Assembly (NCBI RefSeq): GCF_036632915.2
Contig: NZ_CP155552.1
Coordinates: forward strand, 248,001 to 312,000
Direction: 5' to 3'
DNA from: Faecalibacterium taiwanense
Lineage (GTDB): Bacteria > Bacillota > Clostridia > Oscillospirales > Ruminococcaceae
DNA length: 64,000 nt
In this document: piece by piece, positions 51,118 through 59,524 of the stretch
Position numbering within the stretch: the stretch's first letter is position 1
Layout of the letters: every line of letters starts with the position of its first letter
Notes under the pieces: model-generated
Databases searched by the model: none
The model's input: the letters and a program-made list of their open reading frames with translations, nothing else
Told to the model about the DNA's origin: nothing
Translations under genes and position numbers: made by a program

Positions 51118-51155
51118 AAAAGCACAGAAAAACGCTTTTAGAGGAGGGCAATATT

Positions 51156-51701
51156 ATGGCAGAAAAAATGACCCGGCGTACCTTTATGAAGAGCGCAGCA
51201 GCAGCGGCTGCAGCAATCTCTTTGTCCGGCGTGCTGACCGGCTGCGGCGGCAGCGGTCAGCTGGCAGACGACGAGGTCCAGATCGGACCCTTCACCGTGA
51301 AGGTCTTTGGTCTGGATGTGGATCTGGGCACGGAATCCGGCACGGACAAGGGTGCCATCACCGGCAAGGTGAGACTGCGCTATGACGCCGGCGGCGGCAG
51401 CTGGCAGGGCGGACAGTACGGCGACATGTTCCAAGCTTCCGTGGGCGAAGCAAAGCTGAAGCAGGTATCCCCCGCCGGGACTTTCTTTGTCTCCGACACG
51501 CTGTTGGGTAAGCCCTTTGCCACAGAGGAAAAAGATCTGAGGCTGAACTTCCCCGATGCAGAAATCAAGGAAGCTTACCGGAATGGTCAGCCTGCGGTGC
51601 TGAAGATCGTCATCAACGGCATCAGCGAGACGTTGTTCCTTGTCAAGAAGAATGGCGGCTATGCAGCCACCAAGACTCTGCCTTCCCTTACCACGGTTTG
51701 A
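51156..51701 (+). CDS. lipoprotein with twin-arginine signal, function unknown
   Basis: A 181-residue protein beginning with TRRTFMKSAA, an alanine run, and the lipobox LTGC. Such a TRRTFMK start fits a Tat-type lipoprotein signal. The mature part (about 35-181) is mostly beta-strand in pattern (QIGPFTVKVFGLDVDLG, KIVINGISETLFLVKK) and recalls no family I can name. A Gly-rich loop (GGGSWQGGQYGDM) lies in the middle. It sits immediately before the pst operon but has its own promoter and terminator, so a phosphate role is only a guess. Confidence 0.7.
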   Translation: MAEKMTRRTFMKSAAAAAAAISLSGVLTGCGGSGQLADDEVQIGPFTVKVFGLDVDLGTESGTDKGAITGKVRLRYDAGGGSWQGGQYGDMFQASVGEAKLKQVSPAGTFFVSDTLLGKPFATEEKDLRLNFPDAEIKEAYRNGQPAVLKIVINGISETLFLVKKNGGYAATKTLPSLTTV

Positions 51702-51717
51702 CCCGCAGACCCTTTTG

Positions 51718-51757
51718 CCCCGAGCATTCTTTGAAAGAGTGCCCGGGGCTTTTTGTC
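51718..51757 (+). terminator. terminator of the lipoprotein gene
   Basis: GCCCCGAGCATTC and GAGTGCCCGGGGC with TTTTT following. Confidence 0.75.
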
Positions 51758-52008
51758 GTTTTGCCCAGCCGGAAAATGGCATTTTCGGCATATTTATCCT
51801 GTTTGTAAAATTTGAGTACAGGCTTTTCATGCCGGCTTTACGCAGGCTTGACACAGCCGCCGGAGCCTGTGCAAAAGCTTTACCTCCATTTTGCGCGTAC
51901 ATGGTCGCAGCGCGCACGGCGGTGCGGTACAATTAGGCCGTTCCCAAGGAAAACACAAGAAAACATCGGCCGGAACGGCGTTCCGGCATTTATTGGAGGA
52001 AAAGGGTT

Positions 52009-52902
52009 ATGAAAAAGATCACTCGTCGTTCGTTTATCACTGTCTGCGGCGCTGCTGCTGCAGCGATGGCTCTGACCGCCTGCGGCGGTGCAGCCTCTTC
52101 CACTGTGGCATCCTCTGCTGCGGAGTCCACCTCTTCTTCTGCCGCTGCTGAGACCGCTGCAGGCACCCTGTCCGGCAATGTGGCTACCGGCGGTTCTACC
52201 TCTATGAAGAACGTCATCGCAGCCCTGACCGAGGGCTTTGCCGAGGTGGAGCCGGGGGTCACCGTCAGCTACGACCCCACCGGTTCCGGCGCAGGCATCA
52301 CCGGTGCTACCGATAAGACGCTGGACATCGGCCTGTCCTCCCGCGCCCTGAAGGACGACGAGAAGAACGACGTGGACGGCACCACCGTGGCTCTGGACGG
52401 CATCGCCATCGTTGTCAACAAGGCCAGCAAGGTGGCAGACTTGACCGTGGACCAGCTGAAGCAGATGTTCACCGGCGAGATCACCAACTGGAAGGATGTG
52501 GGCGGCGACGACGGCGAGATCGTTCTGGTGGGCCGCGAGGCCGGTTCCGGCACCCGCGATGGCTTTGAGAGCATCGTGGACGTGAAGGACAGCTGCAAGT
52601 ACGCACAGGAGCTGACCGCTACCGGCGCTGTCATCAGCGCTGTGGAGGCCAATCCTCTGGCCGTCGGCTACGCTTCCCTGTCCGCTGTGGGCGACACCGT
52701 CGCCATGGTCACCGTGGAGGGTGTGGAGTGCAGCGAGGATACCGTCAAGGACGGCAGCTACAAGATCCAGCGTCCCTTCGTGTTCGTCACCAACAAGAGC
52801 GTGACCCTGTCTGAGCAGGCACAGGCCTTTGTGGACTTTGCCACCAGCAAGGACGCTGCCGACCTCATCCGCACCGCAGGCGCTGTGCCGGTGAACGAGT
52901 AA
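52009..52902 (+). CDS. pstS: phosphate ABC transporter substrate-binding protein PstS
   Basis: A 297-residue lipoprotein with twin-arginine motif TRRSFIT, a lipobox ALTACGG and a Ser/Ala linker. The phosphate-binding motifs are SGNVATGGSTSMKNVIAAL at the start, YDPTGSGAGI, and later VGREAGSGTRDGFESI, which all belong to the PstS-like class. It captures phosphate at the cell surface and hands it to PstCA. The ATG is preceded by TTGGAGGAAAAGG. A TACAAT -10 lies near 51930. A hairpin separates it from pstC, allowing higher PstS levels. Confidence 0.95.
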   Translation: MKKITRRSFITVCGAAAAAMALTACGGAASSTVASSAAESTSSSAAAETAAGTLSGNVATGGSTSMKNVIAALTEGFAEVEPGVTVSYDPTGSGAGITGATDKTLDIGLSSRALKDDEKNDVDGTTVALDGIAIVVNKASKVADLTVDQLKQMFTGEITNWKDVGGDDGEIVLVGREAGSGTRDGFESIVDVKDSCKYAQELTATGAVISAVEANPLAVGYASLSAVGDTVAMVTVEGVECSEDTVKDGSYKIQRPFVFVTNKSVTLSEQAQAFVDFATSKDAADLIRTAGAVPVNE

Positions 52903-52968
52903 TTACCGGGTGGTTTGCCGGGGAAAACTCCCCGGTGAACCGCCTGCCCCGCATCTGAACAAGAAAAC

Positions 52969-53011
52969 TGCCGCGTCGGGCTGCCGTTTCTGCGGGCCGA
53001 CGCGGCTTTTA
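52969..53011 (+). terminator. intercistronic attenuating hairpin between pstS and pstC
   Basis: GCCGCGTCGGG and CCGACGCGGC flank a loop and are followed by TTTTAT. Its placement implies partial termination after pstS. Confidence 0.7.
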
Positions 53012-53026
53012 TAAAGGATTTCAGCT

Positions 53027-53938
53027 ATGAACAAAAAATCCTATCTGAGCCGGGTGCGGCTGCCCCGCACACCCGCCGAATGGCTGGAAGCGGTGATGAA
53101 CTTCATCTTCTTCCTGTGCGGTATGCTGGCGGTGGGCTGCGTGGTGCTCATCTCGGTGTACATGGTGATCTCCGGCGTGCCGGCCATCCACAAGATCGGC
53201 CTGTTCCAATTCCTGCTCGGCACAAAGTGGGCCTCCACGGCAGCCCAGCCGCTGTTCGGCATCCTGCCGTTCATCCTTTCCAGCATCTACGGCACGCTGG
53301 GCGCTGCCATCATCGGTGTGCCCATCGGCCTGCTGACGGCGGTGTTCCTCTCCAAGGCCGCCGACCCCAAGCTGCGCACCGTGGTGGTTACTGCCATCGA
53401 GCTGCTGTCCGGCATCCCCAGCGTGGTGTTCGGCCTGCTGGGCATGCAGGTGCTGGTGCCCGCCGTGGCAAAGACCTTCGGCAAGGCTTCCGGTGCCTGC
53501 CTGCTGAGCGCAATCGTGGTGCTTTCCATCATGATCTTGCCCAGCATCGTGTCCGTGTCGGTCACGGCGCTGAACGCCGTGCCGCCGGAGTATGAGCAGG
53601 GCAGTTTGGCACTGGGTGCCACCGACACCGAAACATGGTTCAAGATCAGCATTCCGGCAGCCAAAAGCGGCATTGCCGCAGGCATTGTGCTGGGCATCGG
53701 CCGTGCCATCGGCGAGGCCATGGCGGTGATGATGGTGGCAGGCAACAGCCCCAACATGCCGGACAGTCCCTTCCGCAGCGTCACCTTCCTGACCACCGCC
53801 ATCGCCAAGGAGATGAGCTATGCCGGCGGTCTGCAGCGGCAGGCGCTGTTCAGCATCGCGCTGGTGCTGTTCGTCTTTATCATGATCATCAATGTTGTGC
53901 TGAACGTTGTGCTGAAGGGAGGAAGCCGGGATGAATAA
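53027..53938 (+). CDS. pstC: phosphate ABC transporter permease PstC
   Basis: A 303-residue inner membrane protein with about six helices and the EAA-like loop ALGATDTETWFKISIPAAKSG. Family features are IELLSGIPSVVFGLLG and GRAIGEAMAVMMVAGNS. It pairs with PstA. It overlaps the pstA start by eight bases, a coupled translation arrangement. The start ATG follows AAAGGATTT. Confidence 0.95.
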   Translation: MNKKSYLSRVRLPRTPAEWLEAVMNFIFFLCGMLAVGCVVLISVYMVISGVPAIHKIGLFQFLLGTKWASTAAQPLFGILPFILSSIYGTLGAAIIGVPIGLLTAVFLSKAADPKLRTVVVTAIELLSGIPSVVFGLLGMQVLVPAVAKTFGKASGACLLSAIVVLSIMILPSIVSVSVTALNAVPPEYEQGSLALGATDTETWFKISIPAAKSGIAAGIVLGIGRAIGEAMAVMMVAGNSPNMPDSPFRSVTFLTTAIAKEMSYAGGLQRQALFSIALVLFVFIMIINVVLNVVLKGGSRDE

Positions 53939-54788
53939 GGGCCTTTCGCCTTCCCGTCAGATGTGGAACCGGGTCATGACCGCACTGGTCTGGGCCAGCG
54001 CCGTTCTGGTGATGGTTCTGGTGGCCGGTATCATCGGCATGGTGCTGGTGCGGGGCATCCCCCACATCAGCTGGAAGTTCCTTTCCACCACCGCCAGTGT
54101 GCTGAAAAAGACCGACGGCATCCTGCCTGCCATCCTCAACACACTGTATGTCATTGTGCTGACATTACTGATCGTACTGCCTCTGGGCGTGGGCGCGGCG
54201 GTCTACCTGACCGAGTATGCCTCCAACCGGCGGCTCATCGAGGTCATCGAGTTCACCAACGAAACGCTGGCGGGCATCCCCAGCATCATCTACGGTCTGG
54301 TGGGTATGCTGGTGTTCAGTCAGGCGCTGGGCTTCCAGACCTGTCTGCTGTCCGGTTCACTCACGCTGGTGGTCATGAACCTGCCCACCATCATCCGAAC
54401 CACGCAGGAATCCCTCAAGACGGTGCCGCAGGGCTACCGGGAGGGTGCCATGGGCTTGGGTGCAGGCAAGTGGCACATCATCCGCACCATCGTGCTGCCC
54501 TGCAGCATCGACGGCATCGTGACCGGCTGCATTCTGGCTGTGGGCCGCATCGTGGGCGAAAGTGCCGCCCTGCTCTTCACCGCCGGTGCCGCAGAGGTCA
54601 TTGCCAAGAGCGTGGCCAAAGCCTACACCTCCAACGGTGCCACCCTGTCGGTGCTGCTGTACCTGCGTGCCTTTGAGGACGGCGATTTCGCTTCCGCATG
54701 GGGCATCGGTGCGGTGCTGCTGGTGCTGGTGCTGGTCATCAACCTTGCGGCGCGGCTGGCAAAGACCAAGCTGAAACAGAAACAGTAA
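53931..54788 (+). CDS. pstA: phosphate ABC transporter permease PstA
   Basis: A 285-residue permease with the same transporter loop (AMGLGAGKWHIIRTIVLPCSI), the family motif NETLAGIPSIIYGLVG and GRIVGESAALLFTAG. It forms the channel with PstC. After its stop comes a palindromic repeat, and pstB follows 167 bases later. Confidence 0.95.
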   Translation: MNKGLSPSRQMWNRVMTALVWASAVLVMVLVAGIIGMVLVRGIPHISWKFLSTTASVLKKTDGILPAILNTLYVIVLTLLIVLPLGVGAAVYLTEYASNRRLIEVIEFTNETLAGIPSIIYGLVGMLVFSQALGFQTCLLSGSLTLVVMNLPTIIRTTQESLKTVPQGYREGAMGLGAGKWHIIRTIVLPCSIDGIVTGCILAVGRIVGESAALLFTAGAAEVIAKSVAKAYTSNGATLSVLLYLRAFEDGDFASAWGIGAVLLVLVLVINLAARLAKTKLKQKQ

Positions 54789-54799
54789 AAAGAGAAGAA

Positions 54800-54928
54800 A
54801 CCCTCTCAGTCATTGCTGCGCAATGCCAGCTCCCCCAAAGGAGGAGCTAGAGTGGTGCTGACCGGCAGATGATCAAAAGCTCCCCCTTCGGGGGAGCTGG
54901 CACGCCATCAGGCGTGACTGAGAGGGTT
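54800..54928. repeat. palindromic intergenic repeat, copy 6, inside the pst operon
   Basis: Ends are CCCTCTCAGTCATTGC and GGCGTGACTGAGAGGG; AGCTCCCCCTTCGGGGGAGCT is inside. It separates pstA from pstB. It may form an RNA hairpin that tunes downstream expression or causes partial termination. Confidence 0.88.
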
Positions 54929-54955
54929 CGTTCCAATTCAACAATGAGGTACTCT

Positions 54956-55722
54956 ATGGAAAACACGAACATGCCGGTGATATCGGCAAAAGACCTGAAC
55001 CTCTGGTACGGCGACTTCAAGGCGCTGAAAGGCATCTCGCTGGACGTGGGCGAGCGGGAGATCACCGCGCTCATCGGCCCTTCCGGCTGCGGAAAGTCCA
55101 CCTTTTAAAGACCCTCAACCGCATGAACGACCTTGTGCCGAATGTGCGCATCGAGGGCGATGTGCGGCTGAAGGGCGAGGACATCTTTGCCCGGGAAATG
55201 CAGCTTACCGACCTGCGCCGCCGGGTGGGCATGGTGTTCCAGAAGGCCAATCCCTTCCCCATGAGCATTTACGACAATATCACCTACGGCCCCAAGCTGC
55301 ACGGCGTGCGCAATAAGGCTGAGCTGGACGAGCTGGTGGAAAGCAGCCTGCGGGGCGCGGCCCTGTGGGACGAGGTGAAGGATCGCCTGAAAAAGAGCGC
55401 GCTGGGCCTTTCCGGCGGCCAGCAGCAGCGTTTATGCATCGCCCGTGCACTGGCGGTGAAGCCCGAAGTGCTGCTGATGGACGAGCCCACCAGCGCATTG
55501 GACCCCGGCTCCACCATGAAGGTGGAGGAGCTGATGAGTGAGCTGAAGAAGAACTACACGGTGGTCATCGTTACCCACAACATGCAGCAGGCGGCCCGTA
55601 TCAGCGACCGCACCGCCTTCTTCCTGCTGGGCGAGCTGGTGGAAGTGGGCCCCACGGCCCAGATCTTCAGCGCACCGCAGGATAAACGCACCGAGGACTA
55701 CATTTCCGGTCGGTTCGGTTAA
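54956..55722 (+). pseudogene. pstB: phosphate ABC transporter ATPase PstB, interrupted by a frameshift
   Basis: The joined product has 255 residues, normal for PstB. The first frame carries the Walker A start PSGCGKSTF and then meets TAA; the second begins [13 protein letters not shown] and has the signature [17 protein letters not shown], Walker [13 protein letters not shown] and the switch VTHNMQQA. The break is at 55103-55106, where CCTTTTAAAG needs one more T to read FLKTLNR. Everything else is intact, so a base-call error is the simplest reading. PstB is normally essential for Pst transport, so real loss would be striking. Confidence 0.9.
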
Positions 55723-55736
55723 AGGAGGAAACAGCT

Positions 55737-56405
55737 ATGAGTATCCGTAAACAGTACGACACCGATCTGGAATCGCTGAAAAATTCGCTGACCGAAATGG
55801 GCCGCAACTCTGCCGATGCCGTGGAGAACGCTCTGGAAGCGCTCTGCGTTGCTGATGCCGATGCGGCTGCGGCCATCGTGAAGGAGGATGCCCGCATCAA
55901 CAATATGGAGCGGGATATCGAGCACCGCTGCATGACATTGCTGCTGCGTCAGCAGCCGGTGGCAGGCGATCTGCGCCGCATCTCCACTGCCATGAAGGTG
56001 GTCACGGACATCGAGCGCATCGGCGACCATGCCGCCGACATCGCCGAGATCATCCCCCACCTTGTCACCGTCCGCAAAGAGGGCGACGCGGCGGTAAGTC
56101 AGGCCATTGCCATGGGCAAAAAGGCTCACCAGATGATCCTGAATGCCCTCGATGCCCTGACGGCAGAGGACGAAAATGCCGCCCGCAGGGTGATCGCCGC
56201 AGACGACGAGGTGGATTACGACTTCAACGCCATCAAGCATCAGCTGGCGCAGGAGATCGCCGAAGATCCCGGCAAGGTGGATGCAGCGCTGGACCTGCTG
56301 ATGGTCATCAAGTATCTGGAGCGCATCGGCGACCACGCCGTGAATGTGGCCGAGTGGGTGCAGTTCGTGCGCACCGGCCGCTATAAGGACGAGAGCATGT
56401 TCTGA
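55737..56405 (+). CDS. phoU: phosphate signalling protein PhoU
   Basis: A 222-residue all-helical protein of two PhoU repeats. Visible are DLESLKNSLTEMGRNSADAVENAL and, in each half, the metal-binding ERIGDHA motifs (DIERIGDHAADIAE and LERIGDHAVNVAE). PhoU links phosphate transport to the PhoR/PhoB two-component system, which is not in the window. It closes the pst operon 14 bases after pstB and is followed by a terminator. Confidence 0.95.
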   Translation: MSIRKQYDTDLESLKNSLTEMGRNSADAVENALEALCVADADAAAAIVKEDARINNMERDIEHRCMTLLLRQQPVAGDLRRISTAMKVVTDIERIGDHAADIAEIIPHLVTVRKEGDAAVSQAIAMGKKAHQMILNALDALTAEDENAARRVIAADDEVDYDFNAIKHQLAQEIAEDPGKVDAALDLLMVIKYLERIGDHAVNVAEWVQFVRTGRYKDESMF

Positions 56406-56456
56406 GTATTTCCCTTCCTCATTTTTTGAGGGTTCGTGTTTTCTTTATTTCTCCTG

Positions 56457-56496
56457 AAAAAGGCCGTTTCTGCCCGGTGCGGAAGCGGTCTTTTTC
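56457..56496 (+). terminator. terminator of the pst-phoU operon
   Basis: AAAAAGGCCGTTTC and GGAAGCGGTCTTTTT pair around TGCCCGGTGC. Confidence 0.75.
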
Positions 56497-56509
56497 TGTA
56501 AGACGAAAA

Positions 56510-56634
56510 CCCTCTCAGGCTCACTGCGTTCGCCAGCTCCCCCGAAGGGGGAGCTTTTAAGCATCTACCGGTTCGTGCCGATAAAGCTCCCCCTTCGGGG
56601 GAGCTGGCACGCCGTTAGGCGTGACTGAGAGGGG
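56510..56634. repeat. palindromic intergenic repeat, copy 7
   Basis: Ends are CCCTCTCAGGCTCACTGC and GGCGTGACTGAGAGGG, with GCTCCCCCGAAGGGGGAGC and AGCTCCCCCTTCGGGGGAGCT inside. The 397-base gap around it (56406-56803) otherwise holds the phoU terminator and the leader of the AraC-type gene. Confidence 0.88.
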
Positions 56635-56803
56635 TCTGACTCCTACAACGAAAATTGACTAAAAATTTTTTAGCTTTCTGCAATATTCCGGTGCGTCGGT
56701 TCGTATCTGAGGTGTAGGGCGGCAGGAGCCGCCATTCCCTGTGCGGCGGGCGTCCGACATCCCCCAGTCCCCGCCCGCCGCACCCTTTACGGAGGAAACG
56801 CAG

Positions 56804-57193
56804 ATGACACAGACGAATCCTATCCTGCCGGAAGTCAGGGCCGGAACGGTCAGCCGCGAAGCACTGGTGCAGGCAGCACTCAAAGAGATCACCCAGAATT
56901 ACCGCGAAGCAAGCCTTTCCAACGTGGCACGGGAGTACGGCGTTTCGCTGGCATATGTCAGCGAGTGCGTGCGTGCCCAGACCGGACGCACCTATAAGGA
57001 ATTGCTGCAAAAGCACCGTATGGAGACCGCTGCCCGCATGCTGCGCCGCAGCGACATGAACATCCAGCAGATCATTTCTCTGGTGGGCTACGAGAACACC
57101 AGCTATTTCTACCGCCTGTTCCACGAGCGGTATGGTCTCAGCCCGCGGGAATACCGGCTGGTGCGCACCGGCCATGGCCGCGCCAGCGCATAA
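56804..57193 (+). CDS. AraC-type helix-turn-helix protein without a ligand domain
   Basis: A 129-residue protein made almost only of the AraC/XylS DNA-binding domain: HTH 1 ASLSNVAREYGVSLAYVSECV and HTH 2 MNIQQIISLVGYENTSYFYRLFHERYG, ending in the usual SPREYRL. AraC proteins normally carry an extra sensor domain of 150 or more residues, which is absent. It may act as a constitutive activator or need a partner. The ATG follows ACGGAGGAAACGC. Target genes are unknown. Confidence 0.88.
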   Translation: MTQTNPILPEVRAGTVSREALVQAALKEITQNYREASLSNVAREYGVSLAYVSECVRAQTGRTYKELLQKHRMETAARMLRRSDMNIQQIISLVGYENTSYFYRLFHERYGLSPREYRLVRTGHGRASA

Positions 57194-57207
57194 GGTACTT
57201 GCTCTAA

Positions 57208-57263
57208 CAGCAGGGACTGCTGCACATCGTTTTAGCCGAAAGTGCAGCAGCCCCTGCTTTTTG
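57208..57263 (+). terminator. terminator of the AraC-type gene
   Basis: AGCAGGGACTGCTGCAC and GTGCAGCAGCCCCTGCTTTTT form a long stem 12 bases after the stop. Confidence 0.88.
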
Positions 57264-57393
57264 CCGTTTTGGAGCATTTTAAGGTACTTTGGTGCGGGAA
57301 CTGGATTTTTATGGTAATTTGTAGTACAATAAGAACAATTCTCAAAGTACTGTGCCGGACCGAGCGCAGCGCAGAAAAGACGAGGTGGAATGA

Positions 57394-57897
57394 ATGTTTC
57401 GTGGAGCAGTGAGAGGGGATCTGCCCCAGATCCTGAAGATCTACGCCCATGCACGTGCAGTCATGAAGGCATCTGGCAACCCGACCCAGTGGGGGGATAA
57501 TTTCCCGCCGCAGGAACTGCTGGAGGAGGATATCGACTCGAACCGGTTGTTCCTCTATGTGGTCAACGGCCAGATCGAGGCCGTATTTGCATTTATTCTG
57601 GGGGCGGACCCCACCTACGCCGCCATTGAGGACGGCCAGTGGCTGGACGATACCCTGCCCTATGGCACGGTGCACCGTCTGGCATCGGCCGGAAAGCACA
57701 AGGGCGTGGCATCGGCAGTGCTGGACTGGAGCATGGAGCACTGCCAGAGCCTGCGTGCCGACACCCACGCCGACAACAAGATCATGCAGCATCTGCTGGA
57801 AAAGAACGGCTTTACCCGCTGCGGCATCATCCATGTGGCAGACGGCTCGCCCCGCTTTGCCTACCAGAAGCTTGCCCCCACCCAGCCGCTGGGTTGA
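57394..57897 (+). CDS. GNAT family N-acetyltransferase
   Basis: A 167-residue GNAT protein resembling PhnO/RimI-like acetyltransferases: RGAVRGDLPQILKIYAHARAVM at the start, the acetyl-CoA motif in SAGKHKGVASAVLDWSM, then LRADTHADNKIMQHLLEKNGF, which is common in this subfamily. Substrate unknown. It starts after GAGGTGG and has a TACAAT -10 at about 57327-57332. Confidence 0.85.
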   Translation: MFRGAVRGDLPQILKIYAHARAVMKASGNPTQWGDNFPPQELLEEDIDSNRLFLYVVNGQIEAVFAFILGADPTYAAIEDGQWLDDTLPYGTVHRLASAGKHKGVASAVLDWSMEHCQSLRADTHADNKIMQHLLEKNGFTRCGIIHVADGSPRFAYQKLAPTQPLG

Positions 57898-58234
57898 AAC
57901 AGAATACACCCCCAAAGAGCCCCGGTCTGCGGATGCAGAGCCTGCCATGCAGGACTGCGCACGCAGGCTTTTTTGTTTGCCCCCGCTCGCTCCGCCCTGC
58001 GCCGCTCGACGGTGACGGAGAGAACGAAGCCGCGAACGGTTAAATCTGTCCTTGCTGCAAATACAGATCAACGGAAAACCCCCATGGGCACCGACCTGAA
58101 TGCAAATTTGTGAACGAAAAATGTCTGAAAACGCTTTCATTTCTCTGCCGTATGTGCTATAATAACACCCGTCCTTGTGTAAGAGACAGGAAGCTGTACG
58201 CCATTGGCGTACAATAGGAAAGAGGAGTGTCTAT
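57898..58234. other. 337-base intergenic region with repeat remnant and promoter
   Basis: Around 57985-58030 fragments such as CTCGACGGTGACGGAGAGAACGAAG look like a decayed copy of the palindromic repeat family. A TATAAT at 58158-58163, preceded by CTTTCA at 18 bases, probably drives sstT. No coding feature is supported. Confidence 0.5.
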
Positions 58235-59491
58235 ATGAAAACGTTGAATAAGGCAGTTGCCCGTTACAACGGCATCAGCCTGATCGTTCGCATTCTGATC
58301 GGCCTGATCATTGGTGCGGTGCTGGCTCTGGTGGCCCCCGGTGCAGGCTGGGTGGGTGAACTGGGCAGCCTGTTCGTTGGCGCACTGAAGGGCATCGCCC
58401 CGGTGCTGGTGTTCGTGATTGTGGCAAGTGCTCTGGCACAGGGCTCTTCCAAGCTGGACCGCCGCTTCGGCACGGTCATCTGGCTGTACATGCTCACCAC
58501 CTTTCTGGCTGCGGCCATCGCAGTGGTGACCAGCTTTATGTTCCCGGTCACGGTCGTGCTGGCAGACGCTGCCCAGTCGGACGTGGTGCCGCAGGGTCTG
58601 GGCGAAGTGATGGGCACTCTGCTCACCAACTTTGTGGCAAACCCCGTCAGTGCCATCATGAGCGGCAACTACATCGGCATCCTGTTCTGGGCCTGCATGT
58701 TCGGCGTGGCCATGAAGAAGATCGGCTCTGACACCACCAAGACCTTTATGGCAAACACCGCCGATGCGGTCTCCCAGATCGTGCGCTGGATCATCAATCT
58801 GGCACCCTTCGGCATCATGGGTCTGGTCTACACCAATGTTTCCGGCAACGGCCTTGCCATCTTTACCCAGTACGGCAAGCTGCTGGCTCTGCTGGTGGGC
58901 ACCATGCTGTTCATGGCCCTCATCGTCTCCCCCTTCATCATGTTTATCTATCTGGGCTGCAACCCCTATCCGCTGGTGTTCCGCTGCCTGCGCGAGTCCG
59001 GCCTGACCGCCTTCTTCACCCGCAGCTCCGCCGCCAACATCCCCGTGAACATGGCCCTGTGCGAAAAACTGGGTCTGGACAAGGATATGTACTCCGTCTC
59101 CATCCCGCTGGGTGCCACCATCAACATGGACGGTGCCGCCATCACCATCACCATCATGACGCTGGCCGCTGCTAACACCTTGGGCATTCAGGTGTCTCTG
59201 CCTGCAGCCATCGTGCTGAGCGCTATGAGCGCTCTGGGTGCCTGCGGTGCTTCCGGCGTGGCCGGCGGTTCCCTGCTGCTGATCCCCATGGCCTGCTCCC
59301 TGTTCGGCATCTCCAACGATGTCGCCATGCAGATGGTGGGTGTCGGCTTCATCATCGGCGTGGTGCAGGACTCTGTTGAGACTGCCCTGAACTCTGCCGG
59401 TGACGTGGAGTTCGCTGCTACCGCCGAGTATCATCAGTGGCGCAAGCAGGGCAAGCCCCTGCCGGAGTTTTTAACTGGTAAGAAGAACTGA
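58235..59491 (+). CDS. sstT: serine/threonine:sodium symporter SstT
   Basis: A 418-residue DAACS (SLC1-type) transporter. The N-terminus YNGISLIVRILIGLIIGAVL is typical SstT; the HP1 and HP2 hairpins show SSAANIPVNMALCEKLG and the GASGVAGGSLLLIPMACS region, with NMDGAAITITIMTLAAA between them. It imports serine and threonine with sodium. The ATG follows AAGAGGAG. It is monocistronic and followed by a repeat. Confidence 0.95.
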   Translation: MKTLNKAVARYNGISLIVRILIGLIIGAVLALVAPGAGWVGELGSLFVGALKGIAPVLVFVIVASALAQGSSKLDRRFGTVIWLYMLTTFLAAAIAVVTSFMFPVTVVLADAAQSDVVPQGLGEVMGTLLTNFVANPVSAIMSGNYIGILFWACMFGVAMKKIGSDTTKTFMANTADAVSQIVRWIINLAPFGIMGLVYTNVSGNGLAIFTQYGKLLALLVGTMLFMALIVSPFIMFIYLGCNPYPLVFRCLRESGLTAFFTRSSAANIPVNMALCEKLGLDKDMYSVSIPLGATINMDGAAITITIMTLAAANTLGIQVSLPAAIVLSAMSALGACGASGVAGGSLLLIPMACSLFGISNDVAMQMVGVGFIIGVVQDSVETALNSAGDVEFAATAEYHQWRKQGKPLPEFLTGKKN

Positions 59492-59524
59492 AAAATTTAA
59501 AAATATAGAAAAGGGCTGTTGCCA

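Noticed and set aside
55090..55130. Programmed ribosomal frameshift in pstB or the alcohol dehydrogenase
   Set aside because: The shifts need a missing base at ordinary A4 or T4 runs and lack an adjacent ribosome site or pseudoknot; sequence error or mutation is simpler.
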